From contig CAKZRP010000017.1 in the NCBI GenBank assembly GCA_937146765.1, positions 25,174-89,173 on the forward strand: a DNA stretch of 64,000 bases, written 5' to 3'. A program made the position numbers and the translations under genes. The first letter of the stretch is position 1, and each line of letters starts with the position of its first letter. Of this stretch, positions 17,408 to 25,598 are shown piece after piece. Origin of the DNA: an uncultured Paracoccaceae bacterium. GTDB taxonomy: Bacteria; Pseudomonadota; Alphaproteobacteria; Rhodobacterales; Rhodobacteraceae. Below the pieces are notes generated by a model. That model did no database searches, was not told where the DNA came from, and worked only from the letters and a program-made list of their open reading frames with translations.

Positions 17408-18154
17408 TCAGAGCGGCTCTTTCGCCAGCCCCTTGCCGTGGATCGGCCCGGTTGGCAGTCCTGTGGGCGAGCCGCCCGCCTGCTCGAAGGTGATTTCGTA
17501 GAGCTGGTCCGGCCCCGGCGGCGGCAGCCCTTCGACCGCCAGCGCGCTGCCCCGGTTCTGCGCCAGCAGCCCCAGCGAGACCGGCGGCCCCTCGGCATCG
17601 GGCTTGGTCCAGACCTGCATCACCTGTCCCTCCGGCACCGGGGTCGGCCCCAGCAGGGTCACCCGGGTCAGGTTAGTCTCGCTGCCCTCGACCAATGCGA
17701 CCGCCTCGCCGGCGTCGTTGATCAGCACCGCGATCACCACTGGCTCGGGGCCGGTCACCAGCGACCAGACCAGCGCCAGCGCCAGCACGACCGAGGCGGC
17801 CAGCCCGCTGCAGGCGGCCAGCACCCATCCGCGCGGGGCGGGCCTGCGCGTGGCGGCGGGGGCGGGCAGCAGGGTCACGGTTTCGGCATCGAATTCCGGC
17901 GCCATCTCCGCCAGATCGGCCTCCGGCAGCGGCGCATCGAGCCGGGCGCTGATCCGCGCCCACATGTCCGCAGGCAGGGTCTCGGGGGCGGCGGTCTCGT
18001 CCAGCGCCTCCAGCCGGGCCCGGGCCCGGGCTAGGGCGGCGGCGGCCTCTGCGTCGCGCTCGGCCAGCGTCTCGAAGTCCTGAGCCTCCTGCTCTTCGGC
18101 AAGGCCGAGCGCCACTTCCATGGCGCGATCCTCAAGCTGCATCTGTCGGCTCAT
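17408..18154 (-). CDS. Anti-sigma factor, RskA-like, single membrane segment
   Basis: 248 residues from the ATG at 18154, which overlaps the sigma stop by four bases; a GTG three codons earlier is possible. Layout: acidic helical N-terminal region (EEQEAQDFETLAERD, alanine-rich helices to about 75) that should clasp the sigma factor in the cytoplasm, one membrane helix (about 108-133, GWVLAACSGLAASVVLALAL), and a periplasmic domain like the RskA C-terminus (VLINDAGEAVALVEG, GQVMQVWTKP, YEITFEQAGG). It likely holds the ECF sigma factor inactive until an envelope signal arrives. No zinc-binding H..C..C motif is visible. Confidence 0.82.
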   Translation of the reverse strand: MSRQMQLEDRAMEVALGLAEEQEAQDFETLAERDAEAAAALARARARLEALDETAAPETLPADMWARISARLDAPLPEADLAEMAPEFDAETVTLLPAPAATRRPAPRGWVLAACSGLAASVVLALALVWSLVTGPEPVVIAVLINDAGEAVALVEGSETNLTRVTLLGPTPVPEGQVMQVWTKPDAEGPPVSLGLLAQNRGSALAVEGLPPPGPDQLYEITFEQAGGSPTGLPTGPIHGKGLAKEPL

Positions 18155-18681
18155 GACAGGCACTCCCGCAGGGCGACCAGCCCGCGCCGCACCCAGGCCT
18201 TGACCGAGCCGAGCGGCGCGCGGATGCGGCCGGATATCTCGCCATGGGTATAGCCCAGCACATAGGCCTGCAGGATCGCCAGCCGCTTGGGCGGCTCCAG
18301 CCGGTCGAGGCAGCGCCGCAGGTCGCTGTTCATGTCCAGTCTGCCATAGGCCTCCATCACGATCTCTTCATCCTGTCGCCGCTCCAGGCTCTCGGCGTCG
18401 CTGGCGATCTCCCAGCTTTCCCGGCGCAACATGGTGAGGCACTGGTTGCGCAGGATCGTGGTCAGCCAGCCCCGCGCCGCGCCCCGTGACGCATCGTACT
18501 GATGTGCCTTGCGCCAGAGCGCGACAAAGCTCTCCTGCACGGCGTCCTCCGCCAGATCCCGCCGCCGCAACATGCGCAGTGCTATACCCAGCAGACGCGG
18601 CCCCTCGGTCTCCATCACCGCGCGCAGGGCCGCCCGGTCCCCCCGGGCGCAGGCCTCGATCCGTTGCGCCAGCTCGCTCAT
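18151..18681 (-). CDS. ECF-type RNA polymerase sigma factor
   Basis: 176 residues. Region 2 (LAEDAVQESFVALWRKAHQY, about 42-61) and region 4 (LDRLEPPKRLAILQAYVLGY followed by TH.EISGRIRAPLGSVKAWVRR) are both present with a short linker, so this is a minimal group IV sigma factor. Co-transcribed with its anti-sigma factor through an ATGA overlap. A DUF4394 gene lies 238 bases upstream on the same strand and is a plausible target. Which ECF group it belongs to cannot be fixed by eye; the RskA-like partner suggests a SigK-like type. Confidence 0.9.
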   Translation of the reverse strand: MSELAQRIEACARGDRAALRAVMETEGPRLLGIALRMLRRRDLAEDAVQESFVALWRKAHQYDASRGAARGWLTTILRNQCLTMLRRESWEIASDAESLERRQDEEIVMEAYGRLDMNSDLRRCLDRLEPPKRLAILQAYVLGYTHGEISGRIRAPLGSVKAWVRRGLVALRECLS

Positions 18682-18734
18682 GTGCCTGTCCTCATCCCCT
18701 GCGCCGCTCCCGGCCTGTTCTTCTTCCAGATCAA

Positions 18735-18763
18735 AAGCTAGGGGTGGGGGCAGGGCGGGTCAA
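18735..18763 (-). promoter_or_regulatory. Candidate promoter of the sigma/anti-sigma operon
   Basis: On the minus strand TTGACC, 17 bases, TAGCTT, about 54 bases upstream of the sigma ATG. A housekeeping-type match of modest quality. Confidence 0.35.
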
Positions 18764-18789
18764 CGCCCTCGTTTCCGTGCCTGTGCAGG

Positions 18790-18824
18790 CCGGGGGGCGC
18801 GCGCCTGTATCGCACGCCCCCCGG
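18790..18824 (-). terminator. GC-rich hairpin downstream of the DUF4394 gene
   Basis: Perfect 10-base arms (CCGGGGGGCG with CGCCCCCCGG) around a 15-base loop, about 95 bases past the DUF4394 stop. No T-run, so termination would be weak or Rho-assisted. Confidence 0.45.
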
Positions 18825-18919
18825 GCTAACCGTTCTCCCCGGTGATCAGCCTGGGCGAACCTCACTCGTTACACATTTCAATCCTGACGCGATTTCATCA
18901 GGCATATGCAGGCATAGGT

Positions 18920-19720
18920 TTATTTGGCGGTCATGAAGGTGATATCCCGCAAAGGCGCCTCCGCCCCCTTGATCTCCCAGCTCTCGATGATCTTGCCGGT
19001 CTCCAGCGACAGCGTGTTGAGGGTGCCGCCTGCTGCCAGCCAGGCGGTGTTCTTGCCCTCGGCATCGGTGGCAATGTCAAAGGCATAGCTCTCTGCGCCT
19101 TCGATGCCGAGCTTGCCCACAGCCGCCAGCGTGCCGTCATTGGGTGAGGTCTGCTGGATCAGCGCCACGATGGTGGCGTCGATGTCATACATGGCGGTCG
19201 CCTCGGGCGTGCCGAAGGAGTTACTATAGGCCGCCGCGACGATGGCCGGGGCCTCGCCCGCATGCATGTCGCTGCCTTCAAAGGCGAGGCTGCCATCCAC
19301 GGTGACTGCGCCACTCTCGATATCGACCCGGTGGTTGGTGGTACCGCTCATGAAGCGCAGCTTGTTGGCCTTGGGGTTGAAGTCGACGATCACCGGCGCG
19401 CCGTCCGCCAGGGGCAGCGGCTTGTCCATGCTGGAAATCTTGGTGGCCTCGCCTGTCATCGGGTCGATCTCGACGATGTCAAAAGTATCGGTGACGCCGA
19501 TCAACTGGCCGGTGGCAGGGCGCAGGTCGATGCCGAGGAGCCTGTCGACCCCCTTGACCGGCATCGAGGCGGTGATGGCGGCGGTCTCGCTGTTGAGCAC
19601 ATGCAGCATGTTGTCGCCGCTGAGGCCGATGGCCTGCGGGCTCATTTGGCTGTCGGCCTGGGCCAACGGGGCGGTGGCAATCAGCGACGTGGACAGAACA
19701 AGGGTCTTAAAGGACTGCAT
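18920..19720 (-). CDS. DUF4394 domain-containing secreted protein
   Basis: 266 residues from the ATG at 19720 (a TTG precedes it). A Sec signal peptide ends near ALAQA (about residues 1-22). The rest is a repetitive beta-rich sequence (GIDLRPATGQLIGVTDTFDI, VDFNPKANKLRFMSGTTNHR, YDIDATIVALIQQTSPNDGT) that fits the DUF4394 beta-propeller-like family, predicted periplasmic or extracellular. Function unknown in the family. Its position just upstream of an ECF sigma operon suggests it is part of, or controlled by, that stress module. Shine-Dalgarno GAGGAG is well placed. Confidence 0.8.
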   Translation of the reverse strand: MQSFKTLVLSTSLIATAPLAQADSQMSPQAIGLSGDNMLHVLNSETAAITASMPVKGVDRLLGIDLRPATGQLIGVTDTFDIVEIDPMTGEATKISSMDKPLPLADGAPVIVDFNPKANKLRFMSGTTNHRVDIESGAVTVDGSLAFEGSDMHAGEAPAIVAAAYSNSFGTPEATAMYDIDATIVALIQQTSPNDGTLAAVGKLGIEGAESYAFDIATDAEGKNTAWLAAGGTLNTLSLETGKIIESWEIKGAEAPLRDITFMTAK

Positions 19721-19843
19721 CAAAATCTCCTCTCGGTCAGGCGGTGCGGACCATCCGCAAACCGTCTGATAAGGAGACTCCGCCAGCCACGCGTTTAGAT
19801 GCAGAGCGCGAAACTTTTTTTGAAATTCTTGCGCCCGGCGGGA

Positions 19844-20911
19844 TCAATCGGCCTTTTGGCCGATCCGGGTGATGGCACGGATCTGTTCCGTGGCCCGCAG
19901 CAGCGCGGTGCCGGTGGTGCAGAGCATGGCCGGCAGCACCAGCCATTCCAGTGTCCACATCGCGCCGGAACGTTCCTGTTCATGCACCAGGGCCTGATGC
20001 ATGAGCGGCAACTGGCCCGCGTTGAAACGCGCCAGCGTCACCAGCAGTTCTGCGGTGACCGGGTTTTGCTTGTGCGCCATGGCAGAACTGCTGCCGCCCC
20101 CGGCCTGATCCAGCTCCTCCACGCCCTGCTGCACCATCAGGCAGATGTCCTGCCCGATCTTGCCGAGGCTGCCACTCAGCCCCGAGAGCCAAGCCGCATA
20201 GGCCGCCAGCCCGTCGCGTTCGCTGTGCCAGCTGGCAGGCGGATTGTGGAGCGCCAGCCGGGTCGCAAGCGCCGTAGCCAAGGCCTCGCCCCTTGGGGCA
20301 GAGCGTTGGCGGTCCCCGACCGGGCCGCCAAATTGCAGCAGCTCCACCTCGGGGCGCAGGGCATGAAGACGGGCGAGGTGCCGCTCCAAGGGCCTACGCC
20401 ATGTGGCAATCCGATGAGACGCCGCAATCGGCAGCGCCGCCTGCATTCGGGTGCGTCCCATCAGGGTATTGCCTGCTTGTGCGGCCTCCAGCGCAGTGAG
20501 CGCCGCGATCAGCGCCTCAAGTCGCGCGATAAAGACCTCATTGGCAGATTGCAGCGCCAATGACAGGTAACTGTCGATCAGGTCCTGACTGGTGGCGCCG
20601 GGATGCACCGCAGGGGCAAGCTCGGCTCCCACATGAGTCTTTAACTGTTGCACGTAACCGGGCACCGCCAAGCCGTCCGCCTTCAATGCGGGCTGCAGGG
20701 CCGCCAGATCCGGGGCGAACCCCGCCATCGCGGTCACCGCGCGTGCGGCCAGATCCCACTCGATCAGCCCCACCTCTGCCGCCGCCTCGGTCAGCGCGCG
20801 CTCATAGGCGAGAAAAGCCCTCGCCGTCGCCTCCGCAGAGAACAGCGCGGCAATCTCCGCATCGTCAAACAGACCGGCAAAGAAAGGGTTGGTCGCAGTC
20901 AGCGGATTCAC
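19844..20911 (-). CDS. pcaB: 3-carboxy-cis,cis-muconate cycloisomerase
   Basis: 355 residues with a GTG start at 20911. Fumarase/argininosuccinate-lyase fold; the signature loop is present as GGSSAMAHKQNPV (about residues 265-277). The enzyme cyclises 3-carboxy-cis,cis-muconate to 4-carboxymuconolactone, the step after protocatechuate ring cleavage. At about 355 residues it matches the shorter alphaproteobacterial PcaB rather than the roughly 450-residue Pseudomonas enzyme. Last gene of the pob/pca operon, 53 bases after the BKACE gene. Confidence 0.93.
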   Translation of the reverse strand: MNPLTATNPFFAGLFDDAEIAALFSAEATARAFLAYERALTEAAAEVGLIEWDLAARAVTAMAGFAPDLAALQPALKADGLAVPGYVQQLKTHVGAELAPAVHPGATSQDLIDSYLSLALQSANEVFIARLEALIAALTALEAAQAGNTLMGRTRMQAALPIAASHRIATWRRPLERHLARLHALRPEVELLQFGGPVGDRQRSAPRGEALATALATRLALHNPPASWHSERDGLAAYAAWLSGLSGSLGKIGQDICLMVQQGVEELDQAGGGSSSAMAHKQNPVTAELLVTLARFNAGQLPLMHQALVHEQERSGAMWTLEWLVLPAMLCTTGTALLRATEQIRAITRIGQKAD

Positions 20912-20964
20912 GGGCGTCTCAAGTCCTGGGGTTGCGGGGTGGGGGGACGGGTCCGGGCAACAGA

Positions 20965-21798
20965 TCAGGCGCGCAGCGGCACGTCAAGAATCTCGCGCGC
21001 CTGCTGCCAGGTTGCAACCGGGCGCTCGTATTTCTCGCAGAGCTCCGCCGCCCGCCGGATCAGCGCCGCGTTGGAGGGCGCCAGCCGGTCGCGATCGAGC
21101 CGCACGTTGTCCTCAAGCCCCGCGCGAGTATGCCCACCCGCCGCAATCGCCCATTCGTTGACCAAGAGCTGGTTGGCCCCGATGCCGGCCGCACACCAAT
21201 TGGCCTCCGGCGCGCGTCGTTTCACCAGATCGACATAGAGGTCAAAGACCTCCTTGTCCGCCGGCATGGCGTTTTTGACGCCCATTACAAATTGCACATA
21301 GAGCTTGCCGTAAAGAATGCCCTCCTTGTGCAGCCGGATCGCCTGCAGGATATGGCTGAGGTCAAAGGCCTCCACCTCGGGCGTCACCTTGTAGGTCCGC
21401 ATCTCGCCCGCGAGCCAGTCTACCAGATCCGGCGGGTTCTCGTAAACGCGGGTGGGGAAGTTGTTCGACCCCACCGACAGCGACGCCATATCGGGCGCCA
21501 GAGGCAACATGCCGCCGCGCGTCTTGCCCGCGCCAGAGCGCCCACCGGTGGAGAACTGGATGATCATGCCGGGGCAATGCTTCTCCAACCCTTCCTTCAG
21601 CCGCGCGAATTTCTCCGGGTCCGCCGATGGTGTCTGGTCATCGTTGCGCACATGGGCGTGGCAGATGGTGGCCCCGGCCTCAAAGGCCTCATGGGTGCTC
21701 TCGACCTGTTCCGCAACGGTGATCGGCACCGCCGGATTGTTGTCCTTGGTCGGCAGCGAGCCTGTGATCGCCACGCAGAGGATACAAGGGTTGCTCAT
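20965..21798 (-). CDS. BKACE family beta-keto acid cleavage enzyme (DUF849)
   Basis: 277 residues. The family pattern is clear: N-terminal CVAITGSLPTKDNNPAVP, the metal-site motif AGATICHAHVRND (about 42-54), IIQFSTGGRSG (about 78-88) and a C-terminal glycine-rich loop before ARAGLEDN. These zinc enzymes condense a beta-keto acid with acetyl-CoA and split it into acetoacetate and a shorter CoA ester; 3-keto-5-aminohexanoate is the founding substrate, and some members accept beta-ketoadipate. Lying between pcaG and pcaB, beta-ketoadipate is the obvious candidate, giving succinyl-CoA and acetoacetate and replacing pcaIJ and pcaF (inference). Confidence 0.88.
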   Translation of the reverse strand: MSNPCILCVAITGSLPTKDNNPAVPITVAEQVESTHEAFEAGATICHAHVRNDDQTPSADPEKFARLKEGLEKHCPGMIIQFSTGGRSGAGKTRGGMLPLAPDMASLSVGSNNFPTRVYENPPDLVDWLAGEMRTYKVTPEVEAFDLSHILQAIRLHKEGILYGKLYVQFVMGVKNAMPADKEVFDLYVDLVKRRAPEANWCAAGIGANQLLVNEWAIAAGGHTRAGLEDNVRLDRDRLAPSNAALIRRAAELCEKYERPVATWQQAREILDVPLRA

Positions 21799-21807
21799 GA
21801 TCAGACC

Positions 21808-22425
21808 TCAGATATCGAAAAACACGGTTTCATTGTGCCCCTGCAGGCGGATGTCGAAGTGGTAGTGCCCTTCGCCCTTGGCCTCGCCGATCAGAGTGGC
21901 GACGCGCACCTGATGCTCGATCCGGCTCAGGATCGGGTCGGCGGCATTGGCCTCGGCCTCGTCCGGGAAATACATCCGCGTGTGCAGGCCCAGATTGATG
22001 CCGCGCGCCACGATCCACAGGGTCACATGTGGCGCTTGGGGGCGGCCATCCACATAAGGCACCGCGCCGGGCTTTACGGTGTCAAAGGCGAACTCGCCGG
22101 TGGTCATGTCAGAGGGGCAGCGCCCCCAGCCGGTGAAATGCGGGTCCGCCGTGCCGCGCGTCTCGCCGGGAGAGTTGAACAGGCCTGCGGCATCCGGCTG
22201 CCAGATCTCGACCAAGGCGTCACGCAGGGGCGTGCCGGTGCCGTCGATCACGCGGCCGGTGATGCGGATGCGCTGGCCCTGCACCTCGCCGGTGATCATC
22301 CGGTGACCGAGATCATGCGGATAAACCCCGTTAATCTCGGCAAAGTTCGGCGTGCAGCCGATATGGACGTAAGGCCCTGCGGTCTGCGAGGGAGATTCCT
22401 TCAGATAGGACAAAGGTTGCACCAT
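21808..22425 (-). CDS. pcaG: Protocatechuate 3,4-dioxygenase, alpha subunit
   Basis: 205 residues from the ATG at 22425, two bases past the pcaH stop, with GGAGGGG upstream; a TTG two codons earlier is not preferred. Intradiol dioxygenase fold (ITGRVIDGTGTPLRDALVEI, about residues 55-74). The alpha chain lacks the full set of iron ligands found in the beta chain and pairs with PcaH to open the protocatechuate ring between the hydroxyls. Together with pcaH, C, D and pobA it forms a tight operon. Confidence 0.95.
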   Translation of the reverse strand: MVQPLSYLKESPSQTAGPYVHIGCTPNFAEINGVYPHDLGHRMITGEVQGQRIRITGRVIDGTGTPLRDALVEIWQPDAAGLFNSPGETRGTADPHFTGWGRCPSDMTTGEFAFDTVKPGAVPYVDGRPQAPHVTLWIVARGINLGLHTRMYFPDEAEANAADPILSRIEHQVRVATLIGEAKGEGHYHFDIRLQGHNETVFFDI

Positions 22426-22427
22426 GA

Positions 22428-23150
22428 TCAAAGCCCCTCCATGCGGTTTTCAAACATCGTCTGGCGGCGGCCGCGCAGGGTAATGTCGAACTTATAGGCG
22501 CGCGCATCCATCGGCACCGTCCGCGCCATATCAAGGGGCGCAACAAGGCTCTCGATCGCCTCGCGGGTTGGGATAGTGTCGACGATGGGACAATGCCAGA
22601 TCAGCGGATCGCCCTCGAAATACATCTGGGTGATCAGCCGCTGGGCAAAGCCCTGACCAAAGATGGAGAAGTGGATATGGGCCGGGCGCCAATCGTTCAT
22701 CGTATTGGGCCAGGGGTAGGGGCCGGGCATGATGGTACGGAATTCATAGTAGCCCTGCGCGTCGGTGATGCAGCGCCCGCAGCCGCCGAAATTGGGGTCC
22801 AGCGGCGCCAGATAGCTCTCCTTCTTGTGGCGATAGCGCCCGCCCGCATTGGCCTGCCAGACCTCGATCAGCGCGCCGGGCACGCCGCGACCAAATTCGT
22901 CCCGCAACTGGCCATGCACGATGATGCGCGGACCGATGGCCATGCCGCCGTCCTTGGCAAAGTTCAGGATCAGGTCGTTGTCGAGCTTGCCCAGCATGTC
23001 ATGGCCAAAGACAGGGCCGGTTTCCTCGACCAGAGTGGTGGGAAAGGACAGTGGCGCATGGCGGGGCCCGCGCGCCACCGAGGTCTTGTAGTCCGGGGTG
23101 ATGGCGGGCGGATGCCAGCGCCGGTCGCGGTTTACAAATCCGTTGGTCAT
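22428..23150 (-). CDS. pcaH: Protocatechuate 3,4-dioxygenase, beta subunit
   Basis: 240 residues. Intradiol dioxygenase with the metal ligands expected in this chain: the two tyrosines around [20 protein letters not shown] and [15 protein letters not shown], and the histidines of [11 protein letters not shown]. It binds the catalytic ferric iron. The ATG overlaps the pcaC stop by four bases. The N-terminal segment ([18 protein letters not shown]) is typical of PcaH. Identification is firm. Confidence 0.96.
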   Translation of the reverse strand: MTNGFVNRDRRWHPPAITPDYKTSVARGPRHAPLSFPTTLVEETGPVFGHDMLGKLDNDLILNFAKDGGMAIGPRIIVHGQLRDEFGRGVPGALIEVWQANAGGRYRHKKESYLAPLDPNFGGCGRCITDAQGYYEFRTIMPGPYPWPNTMNDWRPAHIHFSIFGQGFAQRLITQMYFEGDPLIWHCPIVDTIPTREAIESLVAPLDMARTVPMDARAYKFDITLRGRRQTMFENRMEGL

Positions 23151-23551
23151 GCTTGTGTCCCCTCCCGGTCCATCTCGGCGTAGGTCTCTTTTGCCAGTTT
23201 CAGCGCATGATTGGCGCGCGGCACCCCGGCATAGATTGCCACATGCTGAAACGCCTCCAGCACATCGGTCTTGCTGGCCCCCGTGCGCGCGGTGGCGCGG
23301 ATATGCATGGGGATCTCGTCAAAATTGCCCAAAGCCGCCAAAAGCGCCAGAGTCAGCATGGAGCGTTCGCGGTCGGAAATCCCGCCACTGGCCCAGACAT
23401 TGCCCCAGGCGGTTTCGGTGATCAGGGTCTGGAACGGCTCGTCAAAGGCGGTTTTCTTCGCCTCGGCCCGGTCCACATGGTCGTCGCCGAGGACTTTGCG
23501 GCGCACTTTCATGCCGGTGATGTAGCGGTCACTTTGGGACTGTTTAGACAT
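23147..23551 (-). CDS. pcaC: 4-carboxymuconolactone decarboxylase
   Basis: 134 residues, stand-alone PcaC of the AhpD-like/CMD family. The conserved helix pair is visible in [24 protein letters not shown] context and in [20 protein letters not shown]. It decarboxylates 4-carboxymuconolactone to beta-ketoadipate enol-lactone. The start overlaps the end of pcaD by eight bases and its stop overlaps pcaH, so all three are translationally coupled. In some bacteria PcaC is fused to PcaD; here they are separate. Confidence 0.94.
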   Translation of the reverse strand: MSKQSQSDRYITGMKVRRKVLGDDHVDRAEAKKTAFDEPFQTLITETAWGNVWASGGISDRERSMLTLALLAALGNFDEIPMHIRATARTGASKTDVLEAFQHVAIYAGVPRANHALKLAKETYAEMDREGTQA

Positions 23552-24332
23552 GGCCCACCTCCTCTAGGAACTCTAAAAGCGCCGCGGCATAGGCCTCGGG
23601 CGCCTCGACACAGGGCAAATGACCGGTGTCCTCGATCACGGTAAAACGCGCATCGGGCAGAAGGTCGATGGTTGCCTCCACCAACGCGGCGGGACTCGCG
23701 CCATCATGGCTGCCTGCGATGCCAAGGGTCGGTTGGCGCAGGGTCGGAGTGAGCGCGCTCATATCGGTGCCCGCGATGGCCTGACAGCAGGCGATATAGC
23801 CCGCTTGCGGTGTACGCTCCAACATATGCCGCCAGGGCAGATGCGCGTCCGTGCTCAGGAAAGCGGGCGCGAACCAGCGCTGCATCACCGCCTCCGACAG
23901 GGCGGCAATCCCGCCCGCCTCGATGGCGGCAATGCGATCCTGCCACATCTGCGCCTCGCCCATCTTGGATGCGGTATTCGACAGGACCAGTGCCGAAACC
24001 CGCTCCGGCGCGCGGGCGGCGAGGGTCTGTGCAATCATGCCGCCAATCGACAGGCCAACAAAGACGCAGGACTGAACACCCGCATGGTCCAGCAATTCCA
24101 GCGCATCTTGCGCCAGTTCGTCGATGGTATAGGGCCCCGCGGGACAGGAGCTGAGCCCATGGCCGCGTTTGTCATAGCGAATGAGGCGCAGGTGTTTCGG
24201 CAGGCGGTCCACCACCGCATCCCAAAGTCGCAGGTCGGTCCCCAGCGAGTTGGCAAAAACAACCACCGGCCCCGACGCATTGCCATCCTCGCGCCAATGA
24301 AGGGTCGCGCCTGTCAGTCGTGCCGCCCGCAT
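23544..24332 (-). CDS. pcaD: 3-oxoadipate enol-lactonase
   Basis: 262 residues from the ATG at 24332, which shares one base with the pobA stop; a TTG one codon upstream is the alternative. Alpha/beta hydrolase: nucleophile elbow VGLSIGGM (about residues 91-98), oxyanion region NSLGTDLRLWD, and the catalytic histidine near DTGHLPCVEAPEA. It opens the enol-lactone to beta-ketoadipate. Its product would be the substrate of the BKACE enzyme downstream. Confidence 0.93.
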   Translation of the reverse strand: MRAARLTGATLHWREDGNASGPVVVFANSLGTDLRLWDAVVDRLPKHLRLIRYDKRGHGLSSCPAGPYTIDELAQDALELLDHAGVQSCVFVGLSIGGMIAQTLAARAPERVSALVLSNTASKMGEAQMWQDRIAAIEAGGIAALSEAVMQRWFAPAFLSTDAHLPWRHMLERTPQAGYIACCQAIAGTDMSALTPTLRQPTLGIAGSHDGASPAALVEATIDLLPDARFTVIEDTGHLPCVEAPEAYAAALLEFLEEVGHV

Positions 24333-25501
24333 CAATAGGGCAGCCCGACGTAATTGGTCGCCAGCACCCGCTGGGCATCCTCATTGTCGCGCAAAAAGGC
24401 CAGCTCCGCCGTCTGCATCTTGACGTCAAAGGGGCTCTGGTCGGGGAAACGATGCAGCAGGGACGTCATCCACCAGCTGAACCGCTCCGCCTTCCAGACC
24501 CGGGCGAGGGCTTTTTCCGAATAGCGATCAATCCCTTCGCTGTCCTTGTCCTGATAGAACTGGATCAGACCGGTATAGAGGTAATGCACGTCCGAGGCGG
24601 CGGTGTTGAGACCCTTTGCGCCTGTCGGCGGCACGATATGGGCCGCATCGCCACAGAGGAACAACCGCCCCCAGCGCATCGGCTCGCTCACGAAAGAGCG
24701 CAGCGGCGCGATGGATTTCTCGATCGAGGGGCCGGTGACCAGCACATCCGCGACCGCATCGGGCAGACGGTGGCGCAGGGTGTCCCAGAACCTTTTGTCG
24801 GTCCAATCGCTGACGTCATCGCCCAGCGAACACTGCACGTAATAGCGGCTGAGGTTGGCATTGCGCATCGAACAGAGGGCAAAGCCATCCTCGGAATTGG
24901 CGTAGATCAGCTCTTCGTTCACCGGCGGGGTTTCCGACAGGATGCCGAGCCAGCCAAAGGGGTAGACCTTTTCGTATTCGGTGCGCACCGAGGCCGGGAT
25001 GGTGCGGCGGCTGGCGCCGTGGAACCCGTCGCAGCCCGCGATGAAATCACAGTCGATGCGCTGGCTCTGACCGTCCTTGTGGAAGGTCACATAGGGGGTG
25101 TCGGTGTCGGCGTCATGGATCGCTGCGTCCGCGACGTCAAAGATCGTCTTGGCACCGACCTTCTCGCGCGCCTCATAAAGGTCGCGGGTCACTTCGGTCT
25201 GACCATAAAGGATCACCGACTTGCCGATCAGCTGCTCAAAGTTGATGCCAAACATCTGATCGTTATGCGAAATCTGTGTGCCTTCGTGGCGGAAGCTCTC
25301 GCGTTCCAGCCGCGCGCCAACGCCCGCCTTGTGCATCAGCTCGACCATGCCCTGTTCAAGGATGCCAGCGCGCACGCGGCTCAGGACGTGCTCTTTGGTG
25401 CGGCGCTCCAACACCACTGTGTCGATGCCGTTTAGGTGCAACAACTGCCCCAAGAGCATCCCCGACGGGCCACCGCCGACAATCACAACCTGCGTGCGCA
25501 T
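24332..25501 (-). CDS. pobA: 4-hydroxybenzoate 3-monooxygenase
   Basis: 389 residues, standard length for PobA. Class A flavin monooxygenase: GGGPSG at about 8-13, the DG motif in CDFIAGCDGFHGASR (about 150-164), and the second FAD motif LCGDAAHIVPPTGAKGLN (about 283-300). It hydroxylates 4-hydroxybenzoate to protocatechuate using NADPH and oxygen. First gene of the operon pobA-pcaDCHG-BKACE-pcaB and divergent from pcaQ; the shared 84-base region must hold both promoters. Confidence 0.96.
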   Translation of the reverse strand: MRTQVVIVGGGPSGMLLGQLLHLNGIDTVVLERRTKEHVLSRVRAGILEQGMVELMHKAGVGARLERESFRHEGTQISHNDQMFGINFEQLIGKSVILYGQTEVTRDLYEAREKVGAKTIFDVADAAIHDADTDTPYVTFHKDGQSQRIDCDFIAGCDGFHGASRRTIPASVRTEYEKVYPFGWLGILSETPPVNEELIYANSEDGFALCSMRNANLSRYYVQCSLGDDVSDWTDKRFWDTLRHRLPDAVADVLVTGPSIEKSIAPLRSFVSEPMRWGRLFLCGDAAHIVPPTGAKGLNTAASDVHYLYTGLIQFYQDKDSEGIDRYSEKALARVWKAERFSWWMTSLLHRFPDQSPFDVKMQTAELAFLRDNEDAQRVLATNYVGLPY

Positions 25502-25572
25502 GGGTTCTCCTCCTCTTCCTCACGAGGAAAGTAGCACGCGGTTTTGGTATTCAAAAATGAGTTCTTCGCGAA

Positions 25573-25598
25573 TATAGTTGCCGATATGGTAAACTATA
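25573..25598. promoter_or_regulatory. 26-base inverted repeat centred on the pcaQ start codon
   Basis: TATAGTT, 12 bases, AACTATA with perfect seven-base arms and further partial pairing inside. The ATG of pcaQ is at the exact centre. It may be a PcaQ autoregulatory site or an mRNA hairpin hiding the start codon. A second short palindrome, TTCGCGAA, lies at 25565-25572. Confidence 0.45.
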
